Part shown: in pieces, positions 1 through 11,515 of the stretch | Layout of the letters: each line of letters starts with the position of its first letter | How positions within the stretch are numbered: the stretch's first letter is position 1 | DNA from: Eleusine coracana subsp. coracana | Lineage: Eukaryota; Streptophyta; Magnoliopsida; Poales; Poaceae | DNA: 64,000 bases | Assembly (NCBI GenBank): GCA_032690845.1 | Contig: CM064420.1 | Span: forward strand, 59,570,707 to 59,634,706 | Direction: 5' to 3' | Notes under the pieces: model-generated | Seen by the model: the letters and a program-made list of their open reading frames with translations, nothing else | The model's database searches: none | Told to the model about the DNA's origin: nothing | Position numbers and translations under genes: made by a program

Positions 1-314
1 GAATTAAGAACCTGGAACTTTTCGGCCGCTTGGGGATCGTTTGGATTCTTGTCAGGATGCACGTGCCTCGCCTGAAGAACGAAATGGAAACAAGTTGAAA
101 ACGCACTCCTAGTTTCATCTTTTAAAAAACGTTGTTTTTGTTGTTGGGGTCTACAGCATAAACCAAGAAGGTGCGCGGCGCACTGAACACCAGGAAAAAC
201 AGCATGAAGGACGGAGCAGAGTGTTACCTTGATGTAGTAGGCCTTGCGGATCTCTTCGTCGGAGGCGGCGGGGCAGACGCCGAGCATGTCGTAGTACTCC
301 GTCTCCTTCGCCAT
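1..314 (-). CDS. DnaJ-10-like J-domain co-chaperone, 5' part only
   Basis: The first two coding exons of a gene that continues beyond the left edge. Exon 1 is 228-314 (start ATG at 314) and exon 2 is 1-71, joined by a GT/AG intron in phase 0. The peptide begins MAKETEYYDMLGV and continues with an HPDKNPNDPQAAEKFQVL segment. That is a J domain with an intact HPD motif, which in this family stimulates the ATPase of Hsp70 partners. The strict MxKETEYYDxLGV start and the HPDKNPNDP wording match the plant chaperone DnaJ-10 group, whose members carry a DUF-type X domain downstream; that part lies outside the window. Family knowledge, not the sequence, gives the co-chaperone role. The J-domain assignment is very secure; the subfamily is likely. 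Confidence 0.9.
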   Translation of the reverse strand, partial: MAKETEYYDMLGVCPAASDEEIRKAYYIKVTLCSVLHAVFPGVQCAAHLLGLCCRPQQQKQRFLKDETRSAFSTCFHFVLQARHVHPDKNPNDPQAAEKFQVLN

Positions 315-2238
315 CTCCGCCGCCGCCGCCGGTGCTGCTTCCTAGCCTACGCAACTAACTCCTGCGCTGGAAGCAGAAGAGGCAAGAGACCATTGGCCGA
401 ACATGGACAGAAGAGGCAGAAAGGAAGGTGGCGAGCTGAGCCAGAGTCCAGAGAGAGGAATGGAAGGAGAAAAGGCACATCATTCATTCATGGCGCCGGG
501 AGGGGAGGGCGTCCCCACCGGCCCATCTTTCCAGTGATGCGCACGCGGCCGCGGCGGCAGAGCGGAGCAGGGGCAGCGCGATGTGCGCGGGGCGTGGCGG
601 CCGCAGTGCAGAGGCCGATCGATTTAACAAATGCGTGCGATGCGCCGGGCGGCGCGAGGTGGTAGGTGCGGCTGGGCAGTGTGGATCAAGGATTCAAGAT
701 CGAATGATTATTTGGCTGTTTGTTTTTTCAAGTCTCATTTTGTTTTCTCGTTTGCTTTTTAACTCCCACGCTGTTTTCTCTTCGAATCTTTATGGGCAGC
801 TGTAGGGTTGTTTAGCGGTCTTGCAAGGAAACTAGATAAATATTTGGAGACCTCTTTTTCTTTCCTACCGTTAGCTTTCCTCTCTCATCATCTTCATAAT
901 TGGGAATTAACTGTTGATAGAATGAGCTGTATGATTATGGCTTGAGGTCGCCGGCATTGCTTGTGTGTTGAAGGGGCAATAGTGCCAGTACTAATATGAT
1001 AGTTTTTGTCACATTCAGTCTTTTTCGCCATACCTAATGATCCAATCAAAATTAACAAAATGAACCAATTAACAAATATGAGTCATGGGTTGTATGCTTC
1101 TTGAACGAATGGTAGGGTCAAATTGCTGACAGAGGAGCACTGGATTATATGTAGGAGGTAGGAAATGCTCGAGAGAACACTATTTTGACATAATGACATC
1201 TCTATTTCATTGCTCTAAATTAATTTACCAAATATACTTGCACCGAGAAAAGTTCTAGGAAATGCTATTGGTATCCTATCGTCAAAATAAACAATAGGTT
1301 GAGAATATAACTATAGGGACTATTAACCATATTATGATTAATGATAATTAATACGGACCATTTACCATATTCCAATTATGAATTATAAAATTTTTGAGAC
1401 GCCCTCTTAAAAAACCAATAAGTTTCATCTTAAGAAAAAATAAAGAGATTACAGTGCCCACCTTACAACACGGCTGTATCACCAAATATTCACGTGTAAT
1501 TTCTTAGCTCACTGGAGTACTAAGTTGTTTCAAATGACTCATCACGTAGCCAAATACTCTCAATTATTTCTTACATTTCGAATCCCTCATTTATCATTAC
1601 AGTTTGAGAAAACGATAGTGTTCATTTTCGTGTATTCTATCAAAATTATGATGTCCAGGTCTTCTCTATCTTCTGTGTTAAACGCTTGTATATGATGTTT
1701 CGAAGGTAAAAACAGTAAGAATCTTTCCTGCTGTTTTTTGTCGATAGAAAATGGTGAATCGGTCCATCTGGGCACGGTGAACGAGCACCTTGTTTTCGGA
1801 TTTTTAACACCAATCCCATTTCCTGAAACAGGAATCTTTCTTGACCTCAGTTAACAACTCTGCTAAACACTGTGGACCAGCTCCGGGCTGTCTGGCCTCC
1901 AGGAAATTTGCAGACATGTAGAGCGGAACGACACAGGGCAAAGCGGTTGGGATTGTATTGTAGGCAGGGACCAGAAGTTGTAAAGGGCAGCATGTGCGGA
2001 GCCTTTGGAGTGGCGGCCAGGCGAGGGAGCCTCAGCTCATCATGCATGTCTCCAGTCTCCGTATCGGCTGCATGGTCGCATGGATTGCGTCACATGCGCC
2101 AAGGATTCGGAGTGATTCGACGTGCTCTCTCCTTGCCAATTTGCACGATCAGACCCTTTTGTGATGTATGAAACTCTAGTATTCCCGTTAGTTAGTAACA
2201 AGTTTAAGAAAGTTAATTATTGCAGATTCTTCAACAAG
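315..2238. other. DnaJ gene upstream region and intergenic DNA
   Basis: The first 500 bases hold a GC-rich 5' leader and promoter for the leftward DnaJ gene, with CT/GCC-rich tracts near 310-600. From about 800 to 1600 the DNA is AT-rich and shows no coding pattern. Short open frames at 1850-2170 on both strands have no recognisable domain, and I treat them as chance ORFs. Confidence 0.5.
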
Positions 2239-2243
2239 GCGGG

Positions 2244-2286
<43 letters not shown>

Positions 2287-2311
2287 GCGTGTTCGATCCA
2301 CGCTCACCGCA
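2239..2311 (+). tRNA. tRNA-Phe (anticodon GAA)
   Basis: A 73-base sequence starting GCGGGGATAGCTCAGTTGGG and ending CACCGCA folds as a cloverleaf. The anticodon loop reads CTGAAGA with anticodon GAA, the T loop is GTTCGATCC, and the discriminator is A. The acceptor arm has one G-A mismatch, which as I recall is normal for plant tRNA-Phe. There is no intron and the CCA end is not encoded. It looks intact and functional. Confidence 0.97.
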
Positions 2312-3058
2312 TCTTTATTTTTCTGCTAAAAACTGTCATTTTTAAAACTTTCCGAATTTTTTTTTCTCGAGGGAAACATTTTTGTGCTGCTGTGCTGGAG
2401 ACGTAAGAGCCCAAAGCTGTTACTTCCATTTTCCTTCTGTGCCGCTATGATCAAGATCAAGGATTGTATTGCGCACGATGTGATGTCGTACATTGGTACT
2501 CCTGGTCCTTTTTTAGTTTTTTTTTCTTCTCGTGGATCATATGTACGATAACTGGCATGCACGGTACAGGCAGTTCAAATGATTGGAGGCAAGATGATTT
2601 ACAACTGAGAGAAGACTGTCTGCTCACATAATCCAGCCGTGTTTTATAGTCGCAGCTGAGAGAAGATTGCCGCTCACAACTAAGAGAAGACTGGTCACAG
2701 GTTCATAATTCACTAGTCACAGCACAACATAAGCATGCCAAAGGAAAGAAATTCAGATTATATCCTTGCTTCAAAGGAGAAAAAAAAAATCATCCTCTTA
2801 TACCCAGAAAATTTATCGGCATCCATGTTCTTCATATTTGTAAACTGCCTAGGATTTGTAATGACCATTTACAACACCTGTTAGTTGGACAGTCATCGAC
2901 AACCCACACGGGCACATGTCCTCCAATTTTAGTTGTACCTCTTCGGGGAACCATAAGGGCTCTGTGGCTCTGTTATCTATGGTCGATAACCGATATCATG
3001 CCAAGGATCATTAACCGCGGTGTTTCGTGTCATCTGGTTATGCTTGTAACTGACTGCA
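2312..3058. other. Intergenic DNA and MAPKKK 3' flank with short repeats
   Basis: No coding region is seen. A phrase close to CAACTGAGAGAAGACTG occurs three times at about 2600, 2653 and 2679, giving a small imperfect repeat cluster. The segment from about 2750 to 3058 is probably the 3' UTR and terminator of the leftward MAPKKK gene. Confidence 0.4.
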
Positions 3059-6000
3059 TTATAGTTTGTCGATCCTGAGGAAGAAAACTCTGGATGCGAT
3101 GGGGAAGGCAGACAACTCCAGTTTGATTGCTTGAACTGCCTCAGCGGGCTTGAACATGGGGACACGGGGAGAGACATGTTTTTCCTCGGATCGATTCGGG
3201 TGCTGCAGGACAATGATAGATGTATTGTAGCTCATCGGCATAATGTTGCAATAGGTGGATGAAAACATTGTTTCCAAATGTGGATTATTGTACCTGGAGG
3301 CTTTGCAGGGTGAAGGATGAGCAGTGGAAAACCCTGTAAAATCTCGCGCGCTTTGTCCTTCGATGTCCAAAAGAGGAGCAATGACTCTCTTCGATGTAAA
3401 CCCTTTGCTGGACTGTAACCAAATTGAAGGCAGATGCATATATCAATAACAGGAGGATGTACAAATTGTGTCTGGAAAGACAACGAGCACGTAAATCACT
3501 TTTTTCTGACATACCACTATAGGGAAAGACGGTCTATTTCTCAACTGATTGATATTGCATTTGCTCGCTCTTAGTTCCTGATGGTCTTGAAGAAAAGGGT
3601 GACCAAGCAACTGAGTCGCAGATGGGCGCTGTGCTGGATCACGCTTTAAGCACAAACTCAGGAAATCCTTTCCTTCTTTAGAAAAACACTCTGGAATTTC
3701 TGGTACATCTTTACTGTAAGCTATCTTAAACATTGCAGCTACCTGAACACCAAGGGAATTGGAGGAACACATGTTATTTATCCTTTCCTGAAAAATATGA
3801 ACTATGTGCAGTGTGCTGGTTACTTCAACTACAAGATGTGGAGTGAGTGATGCAAGTGGGATGTAATTGTTTCAATAAAATATAATGCAAAGTGAAGACG
3901 CATACGTCTGCATACTGATGCCAAGGATGTCGCCCAGTCCCCATTTCAATAATTGTGCACCCAAGGCTCCAGATATCAACTTCAAGACTGTATCCCTTTT
4001 TGTTCCTTATAACCTATAGAATTTGAAACACTCCTTGGAGTTGGAAACCACATGCAACGAAGGTTCTGAATGCCAACAATAGAAAACAACATACCTCAGG
4101 AGCCATCCAATACGGGCTTCCTCTGAAAGAGCTTATTTCAACAAAAGATGTTATCTGTTTGAGCATAAGCAACAAAGTGAGAGTAAGTGAGGCTCCAATT
4201 GTGCTTCTAGAGACACGCACACAAATAAAAATATCTGAGAAAGAGAAAATGAAGTGAAATAGAATACATGTTTAGCAACTCCAAAATCAGCTAGTTTGAC
4301 TTCACCATTTGGACAGACAAGTATATTTGCTCCCTTTATGTCTCTGCCAAACATACATCATGAAGTAAGGTGGACTTTTAATTCTATTTTGTCCATGGAA
4401 CAATAACAATGTAATATAATTTGCATTACCTATGCACAGTTTTCCTACCATGCAAGTAGGCTAGCCCACAAAGGATTTGCCGAGTATAGTTACAAATCAC
4501 AGGCTCCGTAAAAGGACCATAATCTCTAAGTAGATTATGGATTGAACCGCCAGAAACGTACTCAAGATAGATGGATAATGTCTCATCAGTCTGCCCAAAA
4601 ATCATATAAGTTAGGAAATGAATTTAATTAAGCATAATAAGGAAGGGATTTGCTAGTTCTCAAATGCCTAAGATTTTTCATCACTCAGACACATTTTTAC
4701 AAATAAAATGTGCATGTGGAATAGTGCTCTTGTGAAGCTAGAATAATTTTTAATTGAAATTGGAACATTTAGTTCTTATAAGTGATTAAGGTTTTGCATC
4801 CTTTTTATGGCATCCTACCAAACAATTGAAATGTATATTTAGAACACTATTCCTTCGAAGCTGAAACAAAATTTTATTGAACCAAAATATTTTTATTACT
4901 TAACAGAATATTTTTTATGAATAGGGTTCTTTAGAGAAAACGAAAGGATTTAGGTGATTGGATCTACATTCAATGGTTGAAAAGGTGACTGAGTTTAGGA
5001 AAATCTCAATCACCTAAGATGGATAGACCCGGTAAAAAAATCATCGCTATTGTGGCCAAAGATGCTCAAAAGCTGTACAGTTATCATATCAACATGAAAC
5101 TCACCAGTTCACTTCCGTAGTACTGCACAATGTTTTGGTGTGAGAGTTGTCTAAGAATATCTATTTCCTGTCAATTCAAGAATGGTAACAAGTTACTAAA
5201 CCAAATCAATAGGATCCTTCAATTGCCTTTCCTCAATTCAAAATTTATCAGTGCATTATCTGTAGGACAGCTTATATGTATTGAATTGGTATACAAGAGT
5301 AAAGAAAGATGTAAACAGGGAAACAAAATGACCGGATTCAACTGTCGAAGCCGTTCTTTTGACTTTGAATCATCCAAGATAACTTGTACCTCCTTTATTG
5401 CACACAACTTTCCACTTTCACTTTGTAAAAGGTAGGATTAAGGGGCAATCAAAGGATGGCAACCCAATAAGTTAATGTAGGCATGTACGGCATTTGTTAT
5501 TCAAATGCAATAAAAATCATGAATCTTGATACTTATCATTTATTGGCTCATTTGTTCCACTAAACTTAACATGTCATTACTGTATAAAAAACTTGCTTAT
5601 CATGTAACACATGGTGATGCACCAATACTCAAACAAAAAAGAGCGTTTACAGTGAAACAGTCGTCTTCGGGTAAACTATAATAATGAGCCTACTTGGATC
5701 TAATGTTTGTGGAATATGGCTCAGTCTATATTCGACTATATACCAAACAGTTAAGAATGTTTTGGGAGAAAGAGTAACGAAGAACATTTTTTTTTTTGAA
5801 CAAGAAGTAATGAAGAATCTGAATTGAACAGTTTTCTATTTTTTTAAATAATGGTACACAAAGATCTCCATACCTGTTGAATCCAAGGTAAACCTGACCA
5901 AATGTGCCGCTACCTAATAGCTTCCCCTTTTTCCACTGAGATTGAGATTGCGCAGAAGGAATGGGTGATGAAGGAACAAGGAACCCGGTAATTGGAAACG

Positions 6001-7531
6001 GGGGGAGAGGCAAGGGTTGAGACCGACTCTTCAGATCATCTATCCTTCTAACCGTTGACCATGGACCAAAAGCAATGTCTCCCGGACCGGCATAACTGGA
6101 ATCAAAAGCTCTTGTTGAAGCTCCTCTTGGTCTCGGGGAAAGACTCCTCGTTCTCACACCACGTGTCTCCTCGTGTGACTTTCTACCGCGCGAATGAGCA
6201 CCACTTGGTAAAGCTCCAAAGCTTTGCGAATTGACTTCTGTCCCATTCGTGATAGACAGGTCTAAGAACCTATGGTGCTCGCCACATGAAACAAAGTACT
6301 TGTGTTCCGTTGCCTGCTCATGCTCATGCGCGTCAGCTGGTACAGTTCTTGCTCCAGGACAGACAATTGGATAATCTGTATACCTAGAGATTGCACCAAC
6401 GAATAGTATCAGATAACATAAAAACAATATAAGATAGAGTTTCAAATAAAAATAACAAATAAACAATTCTGACAAAGGCAAAGAAACAAAAAAATAAGTT
6501 TCAAAATCCAAACACAAGATAAAAACACCATGAAACAGTAGGTTGAAATTTGGCATGTTGGACGTGGATTAAAATATTTTGGACGGATGTGTAACGATAT
6601 TCATACAAATAAGTGATTTTTTGTTGAAAAAAAATGCAAGAATAATAACGAAGACTTGCCAAAAGGAACGTCGCTGCAGCTTGTCACAGGTGGCACGCTT
6701 TAGCACCTTAGTCTTGTTGACTCCGTTGCTTTGCCCGGCCGGCAGTTACAAGTACGTCTCGTCAACGGCCGAAGTTGGTGGGAAACCTCACTCCTGATTC
6801 CTGACTCGCGTTTTATTTGATAGTCGTCGCACTAGACTGAAGACCGCCAAACCCTCCACACATCCACGCAGCTTCATGAACGTACGTAATGTTGCAACAA
6901 ATCACACACACACACGTACGGCCTGACCGCGTCCATTTTCGATATAACTGATCTCACTACAGCATGATGCATGACTAAGTAGTACGTACTACGCTAATAA
7001 CAAAAAAAATATATATAGTATCTAGAGGAACACGGTACACGTGGCCGACCGTCAACGAAAGAAATACGAATTCAATTACCTGTTGTTTCTCTGGTCTTCC
7101 ACGGCGTCGTCAGCAGCTGACTCCGGCGAGCTCCCGCCGGAGCCCGACACCGACGTCGTCCACGGCGACGCGCAGGCGCAGCCTTCCGCCTGCGAGGACT
7201 GCGCCGAGGGCAGCAGCGGCCCCGACTTGGGACGCGGGAGCGGGAAGCCTTGCCCTGCCACGGCAACCACGTGGCCGCAGCACGGCGTGGACGACGACGT
7301 GCCCCGCCGCGCCGCCGGCGAATCGAGGCTGCCGCGCGGCGGCTTTTCTTTTTCTCCTCCCCGCGGGACAGGCGACGGTGACGCCGCAGCCCAGGCGAAC
7401 ACGAAGGCGGCCGCCGGGTGATCGTGAGAGTGCCGCGGCGAGCACGCGGCCGAGGCGGCGGCCCGCGGCGCAGACTGCTGCTTGGTCCTTGACCTGGACC
7501 ACCTCTTCCCGGGCCACCACCACGAGGGCAT
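3059..7531 (-). CDS. YODA/MAPKKK5-type MAP kinase kinase kinase
   Basis: Ten exons: 7531-7080, 6383-5874, 5420-5333, 5167-5105, 4590-4430, 4343-4268, 4154-4095, 4013-3906, 3742-3515, 3412-3059. All phases agree and give 699 residues. The start MPSWW is typical of this clade. Residues 1-300 are Ser/Pro/Arg-rich and presumably regulatory. The kinase domain spans about 301-563, with glycine loop GSGTFGQV at 308-315, lysine K330 in CAIKEV, HRDIKGAN with catalytic D426, DFG D444, and GSPYWMAPE. The family phosphorylates MAPK kinases in stomatal, embryo and immune signalling. A tail of about 117 residues comes from the last exon and shows no domain. One oddity is LNP where relatives usually have LNQ before the fourth exon. 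YDA versus MAPKKK3/5 identity needs a tree. Confidence 0.93.
5773..5817 (-). mobile_element. Micro-insertion with A-tail in a MAPKKK intron
   Basis: A near-identical 12-base direct repeat, AGTAAYGAAGAA (5773-5784 and 5806-5817), flanks about 21 bases that read as GTTC followed by a run of A on the minus strand. It looks like the 3' stub of a retroposed element with its target duplication. It lies in the intron between the second and third coding exons. Confidence 0.45.
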
Positions 7532-8051
7532 CGCCTCGCCTTCCACACAGGAGAGAGGGCGGAAACCGGAAAGAGATAGAGAGCAGCGAGTCACAGGAGA
7601 ATGGAATGGCACGGAACGCCGCAACGAATGTCGTCTGATGTGTTATTAGCGCGTGCGCAGTGTTCGCGTCGGGTTAATGACAGTCACTCGGTCACTCGTC
7701 AAGGAGAGGCGGGTCCCGGAACACAGTGTCAGTGACCGCGCCACGTACTTCCCTCTCTTGTCTGGCTTTCGCCAGATGGATGGTGCGATCAGATCGTGAG
7801 ACCAGACGAGAGAGGAAGTGGCGGCCAAGATTACGAGACACGGCGGCGTCATGCATGAGCGAAGGCGAACGTACGTTTTCTTCACCGCGCGGGTTTTCTC
7901 TACAAAAACGTCTCCGCGGAAATTTCTCACTCGCCAGCACCCAGACCACACGGTTTCCGTACATTCGGTTCTTCCCATGTCCTCTCCGTAATCCCACGAA
8001 CACATCCAGTACTAGGACTATTAAGATTCCGACTAATTAATTCAAGACTTG
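7532..8051. promoter_or_regulatory. Presumed MAPKKK 5' UTR and promoter
   Basis: Sequence directly upstream of the MAPKKK start. No in-frame ATG occurs just above the chosen start. The stretch is moderately GC-rich, with no recognisable gene and no clear TATA box that I can assign with confidence. Confidence 0.35.
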
Positions 8052-8432
8052 GTAAAAAAAAAAAATTGATCATTAGTTTTAAAAAACTATTGGTCAATAG
8101 TTTGATTCAATGGTTGAGATTGATAATCTAAACACATAACTACTTATCAATAATTTATCAGTTTGAGGATAATATTAGAAAAAATAGCATTTCTAGATTT
8201 ATAATAATTATTTTATATTGTCATAAATAAATAAATAATATGATTAATAATTGATGTTTTATTTTTTAAAAGATCAATTGACGTTTTAATAATTGGATAG
8301 GGTTATTAGATTTCTATTATAAAATAAATATAAAATTATTTATAATGATACAATTATGAACTTACTCTTAAACTATTTTGGTTAATAGTGTGTCAAAACT
8401 AATGATCAATATTTTACACAGTAAAATTCCTT
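8052..8432. mobile_element. AT-rich foldback MITE
   Basis: The left end carries ATTGATCATTAGTTTT followed by AACTATTGGTCAATAGTTT. The right end carries the same in inverted form (ACTATTTTGGTTAATAGTGT, then AAAACTAATGATCAAT). The arms are roughly 45-50 bases with several mismatches around an AT-rich core and no ORF. I cannot assign a superfamily because the target duplication is unclear. Confidence 0.6.
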
Positions 8433-8469
8433 AAAAAAAAACACAAACGCATACTACCATACTGTATGC

Positions 8470-9480
8470 TCCAACCCGTGAGTTTCTTTTTGTGTTCAAT
8501 TCATAGCTGCACACGAGCCCTCGTCGTAGCGCGACGTGCGGTTGTGTGTCGCGACCGACAAAAGCGGATGGTGACCTTGAGCGCTGAGAGTTAAAAGCTA
8601 GGCTAGCACAACATACACACGGTCTGGCCTGTCGTCACCAGGTGAGCTACGGGGAAACGTGCGAGCTCTCCATTCCGCCGCACGATGGAGGGCCTGCAGC
8701 CGTGCCCGTGCACATCCTTGTCGACGGCAAGGAGGACCGACGCGTGTTCCTCGTGTAGTCGTGTCCACGTACGCGCTCAATCGTCCGCGGCAGCACCTCA
8801 CCTCACGGGTGTGCGTTCCGGCGTACGACAAACGAGGTGCCCCCAGGTCAAAGTTCAGCGAGCCGGGATCTGTCCGGTGGGTTCGTGGCGGGGAAGCAGG
8901 GACATACACTGCACTCCAGCGACGCGTCGAGCGAGACGCCCCGTGCAGCAAGGTTCTCATTGGCGTTGTGCCCGTGTGCGCCCTCCAAACCAAGATCAAT
9001 CGCCAACAATCTTTTATTAAAAAAAATATATCGCCAACAATCAGCAGACCGTGCAACAGGCCAGTTAACACATCGATTCTCTTCGTAATTTTCTTTGTAG
9101 ATCGCTTGGTCCCTCATGCATGGCTCGTCTGATCTGATTGTCGATTGGTTCGCTTGCACGCATCATATGAATAGAATTTGTTATATCGCTGTTGTAGCCA
9201 CCCATTCTTTGTGACTTCATTATTTTATTTTATTTTGTTTTGTCGTTTACAGGTGGAATTGTGCTCAAATACGTATGCCTAAAGAAAAGAAAAAAGATGC
9301 TATTTTATTTGGTAAATTCTCTCTTTTATGTTTAATATCGTGGAGAAAAAAATCATGGTCGTCTTTATTGTGCCATGTTTCATATTATCATATTTGAATC
9401 GTCTACTTTTAAGAAGTACTTACATATATCAAATGATCTTTGAATCGTCTACTTTTAAGAAGTACTTACATATATCAAAT
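8470..9480. repeat. Degenerate repeat, copy 1
   Basis: This stretch is similar, in the same order, to 15483-16065 plus 18860-19240. Shared phrases include the GACCGACRAAAG region, a block around 8690-8960 with GAGGACCGRCGTGT, a CAGWTTAACACAT phrase near 9060, and GATGCTATTTTATTTGGTAA near 9297. It is GC-rich to about 9000 and AT-rich after that. Frames are broken and I recognise no domain. It may be an old transposon or a duplicated gene fragment. Confidence 0.5.
8999..9042 (+). mobile_element. Micro-insertion flanked by 13-base direct repeats
   Basis: ATCGCCAACAATC occurs at 8999-9011 and 9030-9042, separated by 18 bases, TTTTATTAAAAAAAATAT. This looks like a tiny A-rich insertion with a target duplication. 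It lies inside repeat copy 1. Confidence 0.5.
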
Positions 9481-9484
9481 GATG
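9393..9484. repeat. 46-base perfect tandem duplication
   Basis: The unit begins TTTGAATCGTCTACTTTTAA and is present twice, at 9393-9438 and 9439-9484, without visible mismatches. It is a recent tandem duplication in AT-rich noncoding DNA. Confidence 0.85.
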
Positions 9485-10988
9485 ATCACACACTTACCTG
9501 CTCATTATCATCTCAACTACTTGATCATCGGTCATGTCATATGACCCTCTCCATTGTGAAAGAAAAATTGACTTAGAAACATAACAATAATATGGCACTC
9601 TACCATACTTGTGAGAGAATAATAAATTAGAAACTTAAAGGACAGGATAAATTTGAAGAGCTATTTTTTGCATTAAAGTTAAGTCGCTAAATAATCAACT
9701 TACAATGTTATAGATAAAAATAATTAATGACATCGGATATTATACGAGATATTGATCCTATAATAGAGTCTAATTTCACATATAATGTTTGTAATTATAT
9801 CATATCAAAAGAGTATATTATAAGATATGAACTCTTGAGTGTAGCTATTCAAAACTAGGTCACTAGTTACAAATAATGAATGTTGTGTCTTTGTTTCAGC
9901 CTTAAATTGTAATATCAATTTTGAAACAAAACATCTTTTGAAAGAACTTTCTTGCTAGATGATCTTTTGTCAGCCAACATTTTGTAAGCTTCTTGATTTT
10001 AGGAAATAAATAAAGATATTACATATCACCTTCCAAGGTAGTATGTTTCAACCACTCACAAAAGATCAACTATATGTGGAGTGTTATTTAGGTGAGACAT
10101 TATAATAATTATATTTTAATATATTTCTTAAATCAGCTGAGGAACATAATAACTTCACATAGTACTAATATAATATAATAAGTAGATTTAGAGTAAAAGA
10201 ATGTTAGAACAATAAATGAGATAATGATAAAGTCTTAATAACCAACTAGAATATCACATCATTGAGTTTTACTGTAGATTTTTCATGTTAACAACAATTA
10301 AAATATAAATCTATTTGAACCGCCAACCTATTGCGGTTAACAAGTATTTGGTCTCTCGAACTACAAAACCAAATATTTAGTTGGACCATCTAAATCATCC
10401 TCCAAGATATGAGTGCAGGATGGTAAGACACTAACAATATGTGAGTAGTTTTCATTTCCCTTCTCTTACCACCTGTCATTTCTTTCTTCATTCTCTGGTT
10501 TCACATGTTCTTTCTCTCACAATCCTTTTCTACTCATCACCTCTCGTGGCGTGGGTTTGGCTTTTGGCAACCGACAATTGGATGACATAATATTTTTTTT
10601 GGGTGAAGATGAGATTAGATCATTAGACTAGATACGAAGATAATGTGGCTAAAATTATAAGACACAACAGTGCCATGAATAAAGACAACATTTACGCAGT
10701 TCTAGAGGAGTATAACCAGGATCAACCAATTAAGTATATGGTCGTCGAGTCATAATATAATGACCGAGGTTTTTTAATATATGAAAATTTTCTCAATGAT
10801 CAGGAGCGCTTTTCTTGTTTAAGTTTAGCATTTTCTTGAGATTTTCCATCAAAAAAGTGTTCTATCGTGGATCCCAGGCGCGCTGGAATCATCTCGACCT
10901 TTAGTGCGCTTTTTATCTACAAGACGCTGCAGCTCAATATGGCCTGCTCCAAAGGTAGTACTGTAGTTTCTTTTTGCGGAAGTCGTAA
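9485..10988. other. AT-rich intergenic DNA
   Basis: No ORF of note, no structural RNA and no terminal inverted repeats that I can delimit. The last 130 bases (10860-10988) form the left flank of the LTR element insertion site. Confidence 0.5.
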
Positions 10989-10993
10989 CTACG

Positions 10994-11335
10994 TGTTGTG
11001 GTACAAGACCCAACAAACATATCATGGGTTATGCCAATCTAAAGGGATGGTAAAGTTAGAGGAGGGATATAACTAGCCAAGAAGAGAAGGATCTGGCATG
11101 AATCGATCAGCCCCCCTCATGACCTCTAGTGTCTTGTATTTATAGAAAGGGGAGAAGAGCGAAATCCCTCTTCTACCCTTGATGTGTTACAAGTCATCAT
11201 TTTATCCTTGGTGGGAGATACAAGTACACAAATGCCCTTAGGCTTACAATTGGGCCAAAAAACTACCTAGACCAAATATGAGGTAACTGAGCCCATGAGG
11301 AGAAACAATGGGATCCTTAAACCCTAACTCCAACA
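10994..11335 (-). repeat. LTR (3' LTR in element orientation)
   Basis: 342 bases, TG...CA ended, matching 15146-15477 along its whole length. It retains more G and C than its partner. Confidence 0.9.
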
Positions 11336-11515
11336 GTCCTCCCTCATCTGTAGACTCTCGGAGACACGAGGGGCTACTGATGAAATAATACCCGTAGCTC
11401 CTCATGACTCAGAGTCCTTAAACCCTAACTCCAACAGTCCTCCCTCATCTGTAGACTCTCGGAGACACGAGGGGCTACTGATGAAATAATACCCGTAGCT
11501 CCTCATGACTCAGAG
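11314..11515. repeat. 101-base tandem duplication at LTR/interior border
   Basis: The segment 11314-11414 is repeated at 11415-11515. It contains the last 22 bases of the LTR plus the purine tract and 79 interior bases, so a second LTR end and polypurine tract lie inside the element. Confidence 0.85.

Noticed and set aside
9360..9490. Considered as a CRISPR-like or satellite array
   Set aside because: There are only two adjacent units, without spacers, in a plant nuclear sequence. It is a simple tandem duplication.
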